Shown here: positions 1 through 7,715 of the stretch, piece by piece
Layout of the letters: every line of letters begins with the position of its first letter
Numbering within the stretch: position 1 is the stretch's first letter
NCBI GenBank assembly: GCA_034172985.1
Contig: JAXFDY010000097.1
Coordinates: 1 to 19,067, forward strand
Reading direction: 5' to 3'
Length of the DNA stretch: 19,067 nucleotides
Source: CAG-303 sp034172985
Lineage (GTDB): Bacteria; Bacillota; Clostridia; Lachnospirales; Lachnospiraceae
The notes under the pieces: generated by a model
What the model was told of the DNA's origin: nothing
The model's input: the letters and a program-made list of their open reading frames with translations, nothing else
The model's database searches: none
Position numbers and translations under genes: made by a program

Positions 1-210
1 CTGTTCATGAGTTCATATCGTCGGCGAAAGCTGTCCAGCGTTTCTTGGAGCGATGTCAAGGGTGTCGTACGGCTTGTGTAGTCTTACGATGTAACTGAAT
101 AATTTTTTGAAATTCGTGTCCAAAATATGTTGACTAGTGCAGTGGGCCCCTCCTCAGGGCTTTTTGACCTCAGGACTCCTCCCACTTCGTGGGCCCCTCC
201 TCAGGTCTTA
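1..210. other. G+C-richer left edge with direct repeats, no recognisable gene
   Basis: This stretch is richer in G+C (30 of the first 60 bases by my count) than the A+T-rich DNA that follows. The 17-base sequence GTGGGCCCCTCCTCAGG occurs twice, at 142-158 and 189-205. A small hairpin (CCCAC-TTC-GTGGG) lies at 181-193, just before the second copy. On the minus strand one frame is open from base 83 down to the window edge, with a protein-like stretch (LTSLQETLDSFRRRYELMN) starting at a possible TTG at 59. It is too short to identify. The composition and repeats could mark the end of an inserted element, but I see no terminal inverted repeat or target duplication that proves this. Confidence 0.35.
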
Positions 211-245
211 TTATACCACTCTTTTGTGGTTTGGTGAATTTTTTA

Positions 246-274
246 TTGTATATATTTTCATTCTGCTTTATAAT
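246..274 (+). promoter_or_regulatory. Probable promoter of the alpha/beta-hydrolase-like gene
   Basis: A perfect -10 hexamer TATAAT lies at 269-274. Seventeen bases upstream, TTGTAT (246-251) is a weak -35 sharing only TTG with the consensus. The segment is very A+T-rich and lies 40 bases before the start codon at 315, which has an AGGAGG ribosome-binding site at 301-306. The small hairpin ACCAC...GTGGT at 215-230, just upstream, may insulate the gene from whatever lies to the left. Confidence 0.5.
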
Positions 275-314
275 GGTATTATGTAATTATTAATGATTTC
301 AGGAGGTTTTATAA

Positions 315-1256
315 ATGAAACTAAAGACTATTCTTTCCTATGCAGGTATTTCTCTGGCTGGTTTACATTTAATTAATAAATACACCAGTTATAAGGCTTC
401 ATCTTCGTTTTCACTTAATAAATATAATGATTTTACATATAATTGGTCCTATGGAAATATTTTTTATATCAAACAAGGAATTGGTGAACCCATTTTATTT
501 ATTCATGATTTAACACCTGGAAGTAGTTCCTATGAGTGGCATTCTATTTTATCACAGTCAAATGAAAATTTCACCTGTTATTCTCTTGATCTGATTGGGT
601 GCGGATTATCAGATAAACCAAATTTCACTTATACAAATTATTTATTTGTCAAGCTGATTACAGACTTTATTCATGATGTAATAAAGGTTCCTTGCACGAT
701 TGTTGCCTCCGGTTCATCTTCTTCTATTGCCTTAATGAGTAGTCTCGAAGAACAAAGCTACATAAAAAATATAATTTTGATTAATCCACTTTCTTTAGAG
801 CAATGTAATCCTACAATTAATCAGGATAATAGAAATTATAATAAAATTATAAATATTCCGGTTATTGGTACTTTTTTAGCTAACAGACATAATAAAAGAG
901 AAGATATTGAAGATTTATTTTACAATACATATTTTAATGAAAAAGAAAAAGTAAATCCAAAAGATATAGATGCTTATTATGCATCTTACCACACAGGAAA
1001 GTATGGATCAAAATCGCTATTTTCAAGTATTTATAATAATTACACACAAGCAGATATTTCAATTGCTTTAAAGAATACGAATTTTCCGATATCAATTATT
1101 GGTGGTGAAAATGAGTCTGATATCAACGAAACCATAGCAGGTTACCAACAGCTTAATCCTTCTATTAATAGTTTTATAATTTCTGATTCTAAGCATCTTC
1201 CTCAACTAGAACATCCTGACGAACTCTTACATATGATTATTTCAATTATTGAATAG
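315..1256 (+). CDS. Membrane-anchored alpha/beta-hydrolase-fold protein
   Basis: The 313-residue product resembles alpha/beta-fold hydrolases. A hydrophobic N-terminal segment (about residues 5-20) suggests a signal anchor, so the enzyme domain probably lies outside the membrane. The fold is indicated by GEPILFIHDL (57-66) at the oxyanion-loop position, DLIGCGLSDKP (92-102) after strand 4, a nucleophile-elbow-like ASGSSSS (131-137) with Ser135 as the likely nucleophile, and a C-terminal SKHLPQLEHP with His294 as the likely catalytic base. The acid is probably within GGENESD (263-269). Two positions are atypical: HD replaces the usual HG at the oxyanion loop, and the elbow ends in Ser where GxSxG has Gly. 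The substrate cannot be told. AGGAGG at 301-306 supports the start. The gene converges on rsmG with a shared hairpin between them. It is not part of the conserved origin cluster. Confidence 0.75.
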   Translation: MKLKTILSYAGISLAGLHLINKYTSYKASSSFSLNKYNDFTYNWSYGNIFYIKQGIGEPILFIHDLTPGSSSYEWHSILSQSNENFTCYSLDLIGCGLSDKPNFTYTNYLFVKLITDFIHDVIKVPCTIVASGSSSSIALMSSLEEQSYIKNIILINPLSLEQCNPTINQDNRNYNKIINIPVIGTFLANRHNKREDIEDLFYNTYFNEKEKVNPKDIDAYYASYHTGKYGSKSLFSSIYNNYTQADISIALKNTNFPISIIGGENESDINETIAGYQQLNPSINSFIISDSKHLPQLEHPDELLHMIISIIE

Positions 1257-1260
1257 AAAA

Positions 1261-1297
1261 AAAGGCGTACATTCATTATGAATGCACGCTTTCTTTC
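1261..1297. terminator. Bidirectional intrinsic terminator between the hydrolase gene and rsmG
   Basis: The stem 1262-1275 / 1279-1292 has a TTA loop (1276-1278), one A-C mismatch (1269/1285) and one G-T pair (1264/1290). It is flanked by an A-run on the left (1257-1263), which becomes U's in leftward transcripts, and by T-rich TTCTTTCTT on the right for rightward transcripts. It lies directly between the two convergent stop codons, as expected for a shared terminator. Confidence 0.75.
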
Positions 1298-2035
1298 TTA
1301 TCTTAAAGGTTCTCTTACTGGAGTTCCTGCTTTTCTTGGATACTTTTTTGGTGTATTACGTATTTTTTTAATTTCTACAAATACTCTTTCTAAATCTGTA
1401 TCCGGAAGTCTAAATTCTGAAATATGCTCTATCTTTCCCCCAAGCTTATCTACTGCCGGAGCTGCCGCATTTATTTCTTCCTGACTATTACCGGCTTTAT
1501 AAGAAATAAATTTTCCATCTACCTTAACAAACGGAAGACATAATTCTGATAAAGAAGATAAATTAGCGACAGCCCTTGAAACACAATAATCAAACTTTTC
1601 CCGATATTCCTGTTTTTGAGCCATATCCTCACTTCTTCCATGAACACAAGTAATACCAGATAAATTCAGACTTTCCACTACTTCATTTAAAAATCGAATT
1701 CTCTTATTTAAAGAATCCAAAAGAACAATCTGCATCTTTGGAAATACTATTTTTAAAGGGATTCCAGGAAATCCAGCGCCCGTCCCCACATCAATTACGG
1801 ATATATTCCCGCTAAAATCGTATATTTGATGAATAGCAAGACTATCTACAAAATGTTTATCAATCACTTCCACAGGATCTGTAATTGATGTAAGATTCAT
1901 AACTTTATTTGTCTCTATCATCATATCATAATACTGTAAAAATTGTTCTTTTTGTCTATTATTAATACTTATGTCGATTTTCTTTAATTTTTCTTCTAAC
2001 AAATCAATATTATTTCTCACATTTTCCTCCATCAT
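1298..2035 (-). CDS. rsmG: 16S rRNA (guanine-527-N7)-methyltransferase RsmG (GidB)
   Basis: RsmG transfers a methyl group from S-adenosylmethionine to N7 of G527 in the 530 loop of 16S rRNA; its loss in many bacteria gives low-level streptomycin resistance. The 245-residue product has the SAM-binding motif I DVGTGAGFPG (82-91), a downstream VHGRSED (131-137), FDYCVSRAVA (148-157) and the family C-terminal tail TPKKYPRKAGTPVREPL (228-244). Length is close to Bacillus RsmG. It is last in the leftward operon and overlaps the mnmG stop codon by four bases. The start is uncertain. The ATG pair at 2035/2032 has AAGGA almost touching it, whereas an in-frame GTG at 2020 sits 5 bases after GGAGG (2030-2026) and may be the real start (240 residues). 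Confidence 0.95.
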   Translation of the reverse strand: MMEENVRNNIDLLEEKLKKIDISINNRQKEQFLQYYDMMIETNKVMNLTSITDPVEVIDKHFVDSLAIHQIYDFSGNISVIDVGTGAGFPGIPLKIVFPKMQIVLLDSLNKRIRFLNEVVESLNLSGITCVHGRSEDMAQKQEYREKFDYCVSRAVANLSSLSELCLPFVKVDGKFISYKAGNSQEEINAAAPAVDKLGGKIEHISEFRLPDTDLERVFVEIKKIRNTPKKYPRKAGTPVREPLR

Positions 2036-3939
2036 TCCTTATTCAGCTTTTCCTGCTGTCTGTTTCGGAATTGTTCCAGATACACTAACAACACAGATAT
2101 ATCTGCAGGAGAAACACCTGAAATTCTTGATGCCTGACCGATTGATAATGGCTTATATAAATTCAGCTTTTGGATTGCCTCTTTCCTCATTCCTGTTACT
2201 GCAGTATAATCAAAATCTTCTCTTAATTTCCTGCTTTCCAGTTTTTTAAACTGCTCAACCTGCTTTAACTGTCTTGTGATATACCCCTCATATTTAATAT
2301 TAATATTTACCTGCTCAATCACATCATCCGGCATCTCCTTCCGGCCAGGATCAAGTGCGGCGACCTGATTATAATCTAACTCCGGTCTTCTGATTAATTC
2401 AGCAAGATTTGTACCTGTTTTTAATGATGCACTGTTATGATCTTCGAGAAATTTTTGAACCTCCTTATTTGCTCCTATTGGAATTTCTGAAAGTCTCTGA
2501 ATCTCTTCCTCTATCATTTTTCTCTTTGTTTCAACCTTATCATAAACTTCTTTGCAAACCAGACCTGCTTTATATCCAATTGGGGTAAGACGTAAATCTG
2601 CATTATCCTGTCTTAAAAGTAATCTGTACTCTGCTCTTGATGTCATCATACGGTAAGGTTCATGATTTTCTTTTGTCACAAGATCATCAATAAGTACACC
2701 GATATAACCCTCGGAGCGGTCTATAATAATCTGCTCTTTTCCCAATACTTCAAGAGCCGCATTCATTCCTGCAATTAGCCCCTGGGCTGCAGCTTCTTCA
2801 TATCCTGAGCTTCCGTTAAACTGTCCTCCACTAAACAAACCTTTTATCTTTTTAAATTCCAAAGTAGGAAGCAACTGTCTTGGATTAATACAGTCATATT
2901 CGATTGCATATGCATTACGCACAATTTTTACATTTTCCAATCCTGGCACTGTACGATACATGGCATACTGTACATCTTCCGGAAGAGAACTGGACATTCC
3001 TCCCAAATACATTTCATTTGTATATAAACCCTCTGGTTCGATAAATACCTGATGTCTTTCTTTATCTGCAAACTTCATCACTTTATCTTCGATAGAAGGA
3101 CAATATCTCGGTCCTGTACCTTCAATCATTCCAGAAAATAATGGTGATCTGGAAATATTATCCCGAATAATTTTATGTGTTTCCTCATTTGTATAAGTCA
3201 GCCAGCAGGAAACCTGCTCTTTCTGAACACTTTCCGGATCTGTTGAAAATGAGAAAGGTACCACCTTCTCATCGCCAAATTGCTCTTCCATTTTTGAAAA
3301 ATCAATACTTCTCTTATCTACTCTGGCAGGAGTACCCGTTTTAAAACGGAACATTTCAATGCCTAAAGATTTCAATGAGTCTGTCAGATGATTTGCAGCC
3401 TGAAGGCCATTAGGTCCTGTAGGATTACTTACATCTCCATAAATACATCTTGCTTTTAAATAAGTTCCTGTACATAATACCACTGCTTTTGCATGATAGG
3501 TTGCACCGGAATAAGTTTTAACACCTATAATTTTTCCATCTTCGACCATCAATTCAGATACTTCCGCCTGACGAATCGTAAGATTATCTGTATTTTCCAA
3601 TGTTTTTCGCATTTCCTGGGAATAATCTTTTTTATCAGCCTGTGCACGGAGAGAATGAACCGCTGGTCCTTTTGAAGAATTTAACATTTTTGACTGTATA
3701 AATGTTTTATCTATATTTTTTCCCATTTCCCCGCCCAAAGCATCAATTTCTCTTACAAGATGTCCTTTCGAACTTCCACCAACATTTGGATTACATGGCA
3801 TTAATGCAATACTATCTACACTCACCGTAAACATAATTGTATTTAAACCTAATCTTGAAGCTGCCAGAGCTGCCTCACAACCCGCATGTCCGGCTCCAAC
3901 AACCAATACATCATATTCTTCTTCAACGTAACTTGACAT
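2032..3939 (-). CDS. mnmG: tRNA uridine-34 5-carboxymethylaminomethyl synthesis enzyme MnmG (GidA)
   Basis: MnmG is the FAD-binding partner of MnmE. Together they install the (carboxymethyl)aminomethyl group at C5 of wobble uridine 34 in tRNAs reading split codon boxes. The 635-residue length is normal. Visible motifs are the N-terminal dinucleotide-binding VVGAGHAGCEAALAASRLG (13-31), CNPNVGGSSKGHLVREIDALGGEMG (49-73), the conserved PRYCPSIEDK with Cys279, and GLFSGGQFNGSSGYEEAAAQG (366-386) in the second FAD-contacting region. The C-terminal helical MnmE-interacting part is complete. The ATG at 3939 has an AGAGGAAAG ribosome-binding site. It lies 28 bases after mnmE in the same operon, which fits a stoichiometric MnmE-MnmG complex, and its TGA overlaps the annotated rsmG ATG. 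Confidence 0.97.
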   Translation of the reverse strand: MSSYVEEEYDVLVVGAGHAGCEAALAASRLGLNTIMFTVSVDSIALMPCNPNVGGSSKGHLVREIDALGGEMGKNIDKTFIQSKMLNSSKGPAVHSLRAQADKKDYSQEMRKTLENTDNLTIRQAEVSELMVEDGKIIGVKTYSGATYHAKAVVLCTGTYLKARCIYGDVSNPTGPNGLQAANHLTDSLKSLGIEMFRFKTGTPARVDKRSIDFSKMEEQFGDEKVVPFSFSTDPESVQKEQVSCWLTYTNEETHKIIRDNISRSPLFSGMIEGTGPRYCPSIEDKVMKFADKERHQVFIEPEGLYTNEMYLGGMSSSLPEDVQYAMYRTVPGLENVKIVRNAYAIEYDCINPRQLLPTLEFKKIKGLFSGGQFNGSSGYEEAAAQGLIAGMNAALEVLGKEQIIIDRSEGYIGVLIDDLVTKENHEPYRMMTSRAEYRLLLRQDNADLRLTPIGYKAGLVCKEVYDKVETKRKMIEEEIQRLSEIPIGANKEVQKFLEDHNSASLKTGTNLAELIRRPELDYNQVAALDPGRKEMPDDVIEQVNINIKYEGYITRQLKQVEQFKKLESRKLREDFDYTAVTGMRKEAIQKLNLYKPLSIGQASRISGVSPADISVLLVYLEQFRNRQQEKLNKE

Positions 3940-3967
3940 TTTCTTTCCTCTTTCCTTTTCGATTCTC

Positions 3968-5347
3968 CTATTTTCCCATACAGAATTTACTGAAAATAGT
4001 ATCGACTAAATCATCCTCAACAGATTCACCAACTACTCTTCCCAACGATTCATATGCATTCATTAAATCTATGGTGTAAAAATCTTCCGGCATTTCATCC
4101 ATAATACTTTTTTCCACCATACAGAGACTTTGATAAGCATTAGAAATGTCGCTTTTCTGACGGGCATTCGTAAGAAACACTTCATCATTTAAATTTATTT
4201 TTCCCTGAAAAAACATCTCTTTTAACAAATCTTCAAATTCCTCGATTCCATCTCCGAGTTTTGCTGATATTTTTACGATAGGTGCTTCTGTGAGCTTCTT
4301 AATATCTTCCACTGTAATTGCAGACTCCAAATCACATTTATTAAAAAGAATCATAGATTTTTTTTCTTTCATCATTTCAATAATTTCTTCATCGTTCTGA
4401 TCAAGTTTTCTTGAAGAATCCACAACATAGATAATCAAATCAGCATTTTCTGCACATTTTCTCGCCTTATCCACACCGATTTGTTCCACTTTATCTTCTG
4501 TATCACGAATACCCGCTGTATCTACAATATTTAAGCTGATTCCATGTATTCTGATATTCTCTTCCAAAGTATCTCTTGTGGTTCCTTCTATCTCTGTGAC
4601 AATTGCCCGCTCTTCCCCAATCAGAGAATTTAAAAAAGAACTTTTTCCCGCATTTGGCTTTCCCAGAATAACAGTTCTGATTCCTTCGTTAATCACTCTT
4701 CCATTATCTGCCGAATCAATCAGTTTTTTTAGTTCCCCTTTACATTCACGAACCATTTTAATCAATTCTTCACTATAATTTTCCAGACTAATATGTTCAG
4801 GATCATCCAGAGCTGCTTCAATAAAAGCAATATTTTCCATAATTTTTTCTCGGATTTTAATGATTTTATCTGATACAACACCTTTTAACTGATTTATAGA
4901 ATTAGATAATGCATATGAATTTTTTGCATTAATTACATCTATCACTGCTTCTGCCTGGGTTAAATCAATTCTTCCATTCAAAAAAGCTCTTTTTGTAAAT
5001 TCGCCCGGTTCAGCAGGTCTGGCACCATATGTTAATACAGTTTCTAACACCTTATTAACAACAACAATGCCACCATGACAATTTATCTCAACAATATCCT
5101 CTTTTGTATAAGTATTTGGTGCCTTCATAACAGTAAGAAGAACTTCGTCCACAACTGTTTCTCCGTCAAATATATAACCATAATGAACAGTATGGCTTCT
5201 CATTTCCGATACTTTTTTACTGCCATTTTTTGATTGAAATATTTTATCTGCAATTTCAAATGCATCATTTCCTGAAATACGAACGATTCCGATTCCCGAA
5301 TTAGTCATTCCCGTTGAAATTGCCGCTATTGTATCAGATAAAAACAT
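3968..5347 (-). CDS. mnmE: tRNA modification GTPase MnmE (TrmE)
   Basis: MnmE is a potassium-dependent, dimerising GTPase that acts with MnmG on tRNA U34. The frame is open further upstream (to an ATG at 5395), but I choose the ATG at 5347. It follows GGGAGG (5358-5353) with a 5-base spacer, gives the usual 459 residues starting MFLSDTIAAIST, and the upstream codons merely read through an intergenic hairpin. With that start, the N-terminal tetrahydrofolate-binding/dimerisation domain precedes the G domain: G1 GKPNAGKS (229-236), K-loop EGTTRDT (254-260), G3 DTAG (276-279) and G4 NKCD (336-339). The helical domain closes with the essential C-terminal FCMGK (455-459). All key residues are present. 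Confidence 0.97.
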   Translation of the reverse strand: MFLSDTIAAISTGMTNSGIGIVRISGNDAFEIADKIFQSKNGSKKVSEMRSHTVHYGYIFDGETVVDEVLLTVMKAPNTYTKEDIVEINCHGGIVVVNKVLETVLTYGARPAEPGEFTKRAFLNGRIDLTQAEAVIDVINAKNSYALSNSINQLKGVVSDKIIKIREKIMENIAFIEAALDDPEHISLENYSEELIKMVRECKGELKKLIDSADNGRVINEGIRTVILGKPNAGKSSFLNSLIGEERAIVTEIEGTTRDTLEENIRIHGISLNIVDTAGIRDTEDKVEQIGVDKARKCAENADLIIYVVDSSRKLDQNDEEIIEMMKEKKSMILFNKCDLESAITVEDIKKLTEAPIVKISAKLGDGIEEFEDLLKEMFFQGKINLNDEVFLTNARQKSDISNAYQSLCMVEKSIMDEMPEDFYTIDLMNAYESLGRVVGESVEDDLVDTIFSKFCMGK

Positions 5348-5367
5348 TTTTACCTCCCAAAGAATAA

Positions 5368-5393
5368 GGAGAGGCTGATTTATCAGCCCCTCC
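5368..5393 (-). terminator. Hairpin between jag and mnmE, possible partial terminator or processing site
   Basis: In the leftward transcript, 5393-5383 pairs with 5378-5368 over 11 bp, including one G-U pair (5389/5372), around a UAAA loop. It is followed by the moderately U-rich UUAUUCUUU. It sits between the jag stop codon (5401) and the mnmE ribosome-binding site (5358). The U-tract is interrupted, so readthrough is likely. It could lower mnmE-mnmG-rsmG expression relative to the upstream genes or stabilise the upstream mRNA end. Confidence 0.45.
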
Positions 5394-5400
5394 AAAGTAA

Positions 5401-6030
5401 TTACTTCTTTAATGAAACAATGACATGTCTGTATGGCTCTTCGCCTTCACTTCTTGTTGTAACATATTTATCATTCTGAAGTGCTGAATGGATAACTCTT
5501 CTTTCAAATGGATTCATTGGTTCCAAAGAAACAGGTCTCTTTGTTCTCTTTACCTTGAATGCTATGTTTCTAGCCAGACTTTCTAAAGTTTCTTTTCTTC
5601 TCTGTCTATAATTCTCAGTATCAACCTTAACCTTTACATAATTTTCACTTTCTTTATTTACCACAAGACTTAATAAGTACTGTAAAGAATCAAGCGTTTG
5701 TCCTCTTTTTCCAATAAGAATCCCCATTTCATCTCCGGAAAGATCAACATCCATCATATCTTCATGAATATTAATCTGAACGGTAGCCTGAATCTTCATA
5801 GCTTCAAATACATCCTGAAGAAATTCCTTTGCAACTTCTTCAATGGATTTTTTAGGCATTTCTTTCATTCTCGCATTGATTTTCGCAGGTCTGGCGCCCA
5901 TTCCTAAAAATCCAATGCTTCCTTTATCTACTACTTCATATTCAATATTATCTCTTGTAGTTTCCATTTTTATAGCTGCAGCAATCACAGCCTCGTCTAC
6001 AGTTTTTCCTGAAAACTCCTGGAATTCCAT
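5401..6030 (-). CDS. jag: RNA-binding protein KhpB/Jag (SpoIIIJ-associated, EloR-type)
   Basis: The 209-residue protein has all three domains of the Jag/KhpB family. The N-terminal Jag-N domain (about 1-55) contains the conserved KGSIGFLGMGARPAKI. A type II KH domain (about 75-145) carries the RNA-binding loop GILIGKRGQTLD (103-114). A C-terminal R3H domain contains RRVIH (177-181, the R-xxx-H signature). In other Firmicutes this protein pairs with KhpA and binds RNA to influence cell elongation and division; that role is inferred by homology. AGGAGG lies 7 bases before the ATG. It follows yidC by 30 bases, the conserved arrangement that gave it the name SpoIIIJ-associated. Confidence 0.96.
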   Translation of the reverse strand: MEFQEFSGKTVDEAVIAAAIKMETTRDNIEYEVVDKGSIGFLGMGARPAKINARMKEMPKKSIEEVAKEFLQDVFEAMKIQATVQINIHEDMMDVDLSGDEMGILIGKRGQTLDSLQYLLSLVVNKESENYVKVKVDTENYRQRRKETLESLARNIAFKVKRTKRPVSLEPMNPFERRVIHSALQNDKYVTTRSEGEEPYRHVIVSLKK

Positions 6031-6060
6031 TTTATTTCCTCCTTTTATACTTTACACCCA

Positions 6061-7485
6061 TTACTTCTTATCTGCATATTTCTTTGCAAGATTTGCCTTT
6101 TCAGCCAAAGAACCTTTCTTTACCGGAACATTATTTTCCTCAGCCTGTGTTCTTGCCTGATAACTTTTTGCATTGATACTTGCTGCAGTTGTAATTGCAT
6201 TTGGTGCAAGCCCCGCTTTTTCTCTCTTTTTATTAACCTTTTCCATATTTTGTTTTATAATGGTATCTACGTCCAATTTTTTGAAATGTTTATTCATTAT
6301 AATCTGTATCACTACCTGTACCAGAGAACTTACCACCCAGTACAAGCCAAGGCCAGCCGGAAATGAATAACAGAAAATTGCTGAAACCAGACACATGGAA
6401 TAGCTCATTACCTTCATTGAAGACATCATAGAATCTGCTGTTCCATTTCCTGTTGATTCCTGATTTGACATAGAAACCTTCATATTAAGCAACTGTGCAA
6501 GTGCTGATAATATAGGAATTAATATGGCTATTTTTACACCATTTGCAGGCGAAACACTCAAATCAATCGTAAAGAAGCTATATGCTTCCTTGATTTCTTC
6601 TCTGTTTTCCTCCATCTTATCTAAGATTAATTCATAATCTGATTTCAGGTTATTCCAGTCTTCTTCCGTGTATTCAGCATATTTCACAAGATTTTCATCT
6701 GTGACAGACGCCCACTCTTCTGCTGAAAGCTCCTGAAATTTTTCTATATCTGTAATAGCAATACGAAATGACTTTTCTACTACATCCCATGCAGACTTTT
6801 TGTCAAATGTATGACTATAGGCTGATGTAAAACTATCATACACCGTCTGACGAATTTCAGATTTTGATTTATCTTTCTTTTCGCCGTAATATGCATCGAT
6901 AAAACTATCTAATTCATCATCTTTTGATTTTTTATCTTCTAATAAAGAATCACTTAAAGTATCAATATCCCTTAATTCATTAATAGTATGATAATCAAGC
7001 TCATTATCTTCATCCACACCTATTACATAAGATACAACACCATCATTATACATCGTATCAATATCATTAATATAGTTTGGAAGACATGCCATAACTGCAT
7101 ATAATGCAAAAATAATTGGCATCTGTATCAGCATAGGAAGACATCCTCCCGTAGGAGATGTTCCATACTTCTGGTAAACTGCACCTATTTCCTGCTGCTG
7201 TCTGGTTAAAGATTCATTATCTTTTTTATTTGCATACTTTTTCTGGATTGCCTGAACTTCAGGTGTAATCACAGAATTTAGTTTCATAGATCTCTGCTGT
7301 TTAATATTCATTGGAAGCATTAACATTTTTACAATTATTGTAAAAACGATAATACAAATACTAATCTTTGCTATTCCAAAATTTGCTAAGACTTCATAAA
7401 ACAAATTCATGATAAAGCCAAGAATATTTGCTATCCATCTTATTAAGAAAAAATTTGTACAACTAGTTAAAAAAACACTTGTCAC
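6061..7485 (-). CDS. yidC: Membrane protein insertase YidC/Oxa1/SpoIIIJ with a large extracytoplasmic insertion
   Basis: YidC inserts and folds membrane proteins, alone or with SecYEG. This protein has 474 residues, against about 260 in Bacillus SpoIIIJ. The core is recognisable: a first hydrophobic segment (about 41-58), the cytoplasmic loop MNIKQQRSMKLNS with the groove arginine Arg65, GTSPTGGCLPMLIQMPIIFALYAVM (108-132), and later membrane segments (about 317-333, 357-375, 378-397). Between LPNYINDI (~135-142) and FFTIDLS (~304-310), where compact YidCs have a short outer loop, there are ~160 mostly acidic, hydrophilic residues. The lysine-rich tail (about 402-474) fits an Oxa1-type ribosome-binding extension. 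The start codon is GTG at 7485, 7 bases after GGAGG; the next in-frame ATG is codon 26. A short LTSC (6-9) resembles a lipobox but lacks a proper signal peptide. Confidence 0.93.
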   Translation of the reverse strand: MTSVFLTSCTNFFLIRWIANILGFIMNLFYEVLANFGIAKISICIIVFTIIVKMLMLPMNIKQQRSMKLNSVITPEVQAIQKKYANKKDNESLTRQQQEIGAVYQKYGTSPTGGCLPMLIQMPIIFALYAVMACLPNYINDIDTMYNDGVVSYVIGVDEDNELDYHTINELRDIDTLSDSLLEDKKSKDDELDSFIDAYYGEKKDKSKSEIRQTVYDSFTSAYSHTFDKKSAWDVVEKSFRIAITDIEKFQELSAEEWASVTDENLVKYAEYTEEDWNNLKSDYELILDKMEENREEIKEAYSFFTIDLSVSPANGVKIAILIPILSALAQLLNMKVSMSNQESTGNGTADSMMSSMKVMSYSMCLVSAIFCYSFPAGLGLYWVVSSLVQVVIQIIMNKHFKKLDVDTIIKQNMEKVNKKREKAGLAPNAITTAASINAKSYQARTQAEENNVPVKKGSLAEKANLAKKYADKK

Positions 7486-7500
7486 TATTTATCCTCCTTA

Positions 7501-7713
7501 TTACGGAACCGGATCAAATCCGCTCCTTTTAGAAAAAGGATGACATCTTAATATTCTTTTTACTGCCAGATAACTCCCCTTACATGCACCATATTTTTCA
7601 ATAGCTTCTATCGCATATTGGGAACATGTGGGAATATATCTGCAATGTCCTGTTTTTAATGGAGATAAATATTTCCTGTAAAAACTTATCAAATAAATAA
7701 GAATCTTTTTCAA
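7501..7713 (-). CDS. yidD: Membrane protein insertion efficiency factor YidD
   Basis: This small amphipathic protein (70 residues) assists YidC-dependent insertion at the inner face of the membrane. Family hallmarks are YLSPLKTGHCRYIPTCSQYAIEAIEKYG (15-42), with conserved Cys24 and Cys30, and RILRCHPF (53-60) with Cys57, ending GFDPVP. The start codon is TTG, only two bases after the rnpA stop TAA, with GGTG (part of the last rnpA codons) as the only weak ribosome-binding sequence. Translation is therefore probably coupled to rnpA. The gene ends 15 bases before the yidC start, the standard rnpA-yidD-yidC order. Confidence 0.95.
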   Translation of the reverse strand: MKKILIYLISFYRKYLSPLKTGHCRYIPTCSQYAIEAIEKYGACKGSYLAVKRILRCHPFSKRSGFDPVP

Positions 7714-7715
7714 TT

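Noticed and set aside
1..210. Insertion sequence end
   Set aside because: No terminal inverted repeats, target duplication or identifiable transposase could be established from the bases present, so it is not called as a mobile element.
1278..1484. 68-codon plus-strand frame over the end of rsmG
   Set aside because: It is antisense to the conserved C-terminal half of RsmG and begins inside the terminator hairpin.
5348..5395. Upstream extension of mnmE to an ATG at 5395
   Set aside because: The extra codons cover an intergenic hairpin and the ribosome-binding site, and the shorter form has the normal family length.
7459..7485. Lipobox-like LTSC at the YidC N-terminus
   Set aside because: Only eight residues precede the Cys, with no positive charge or hydrophobic core for a lipoprotein signal peptide.
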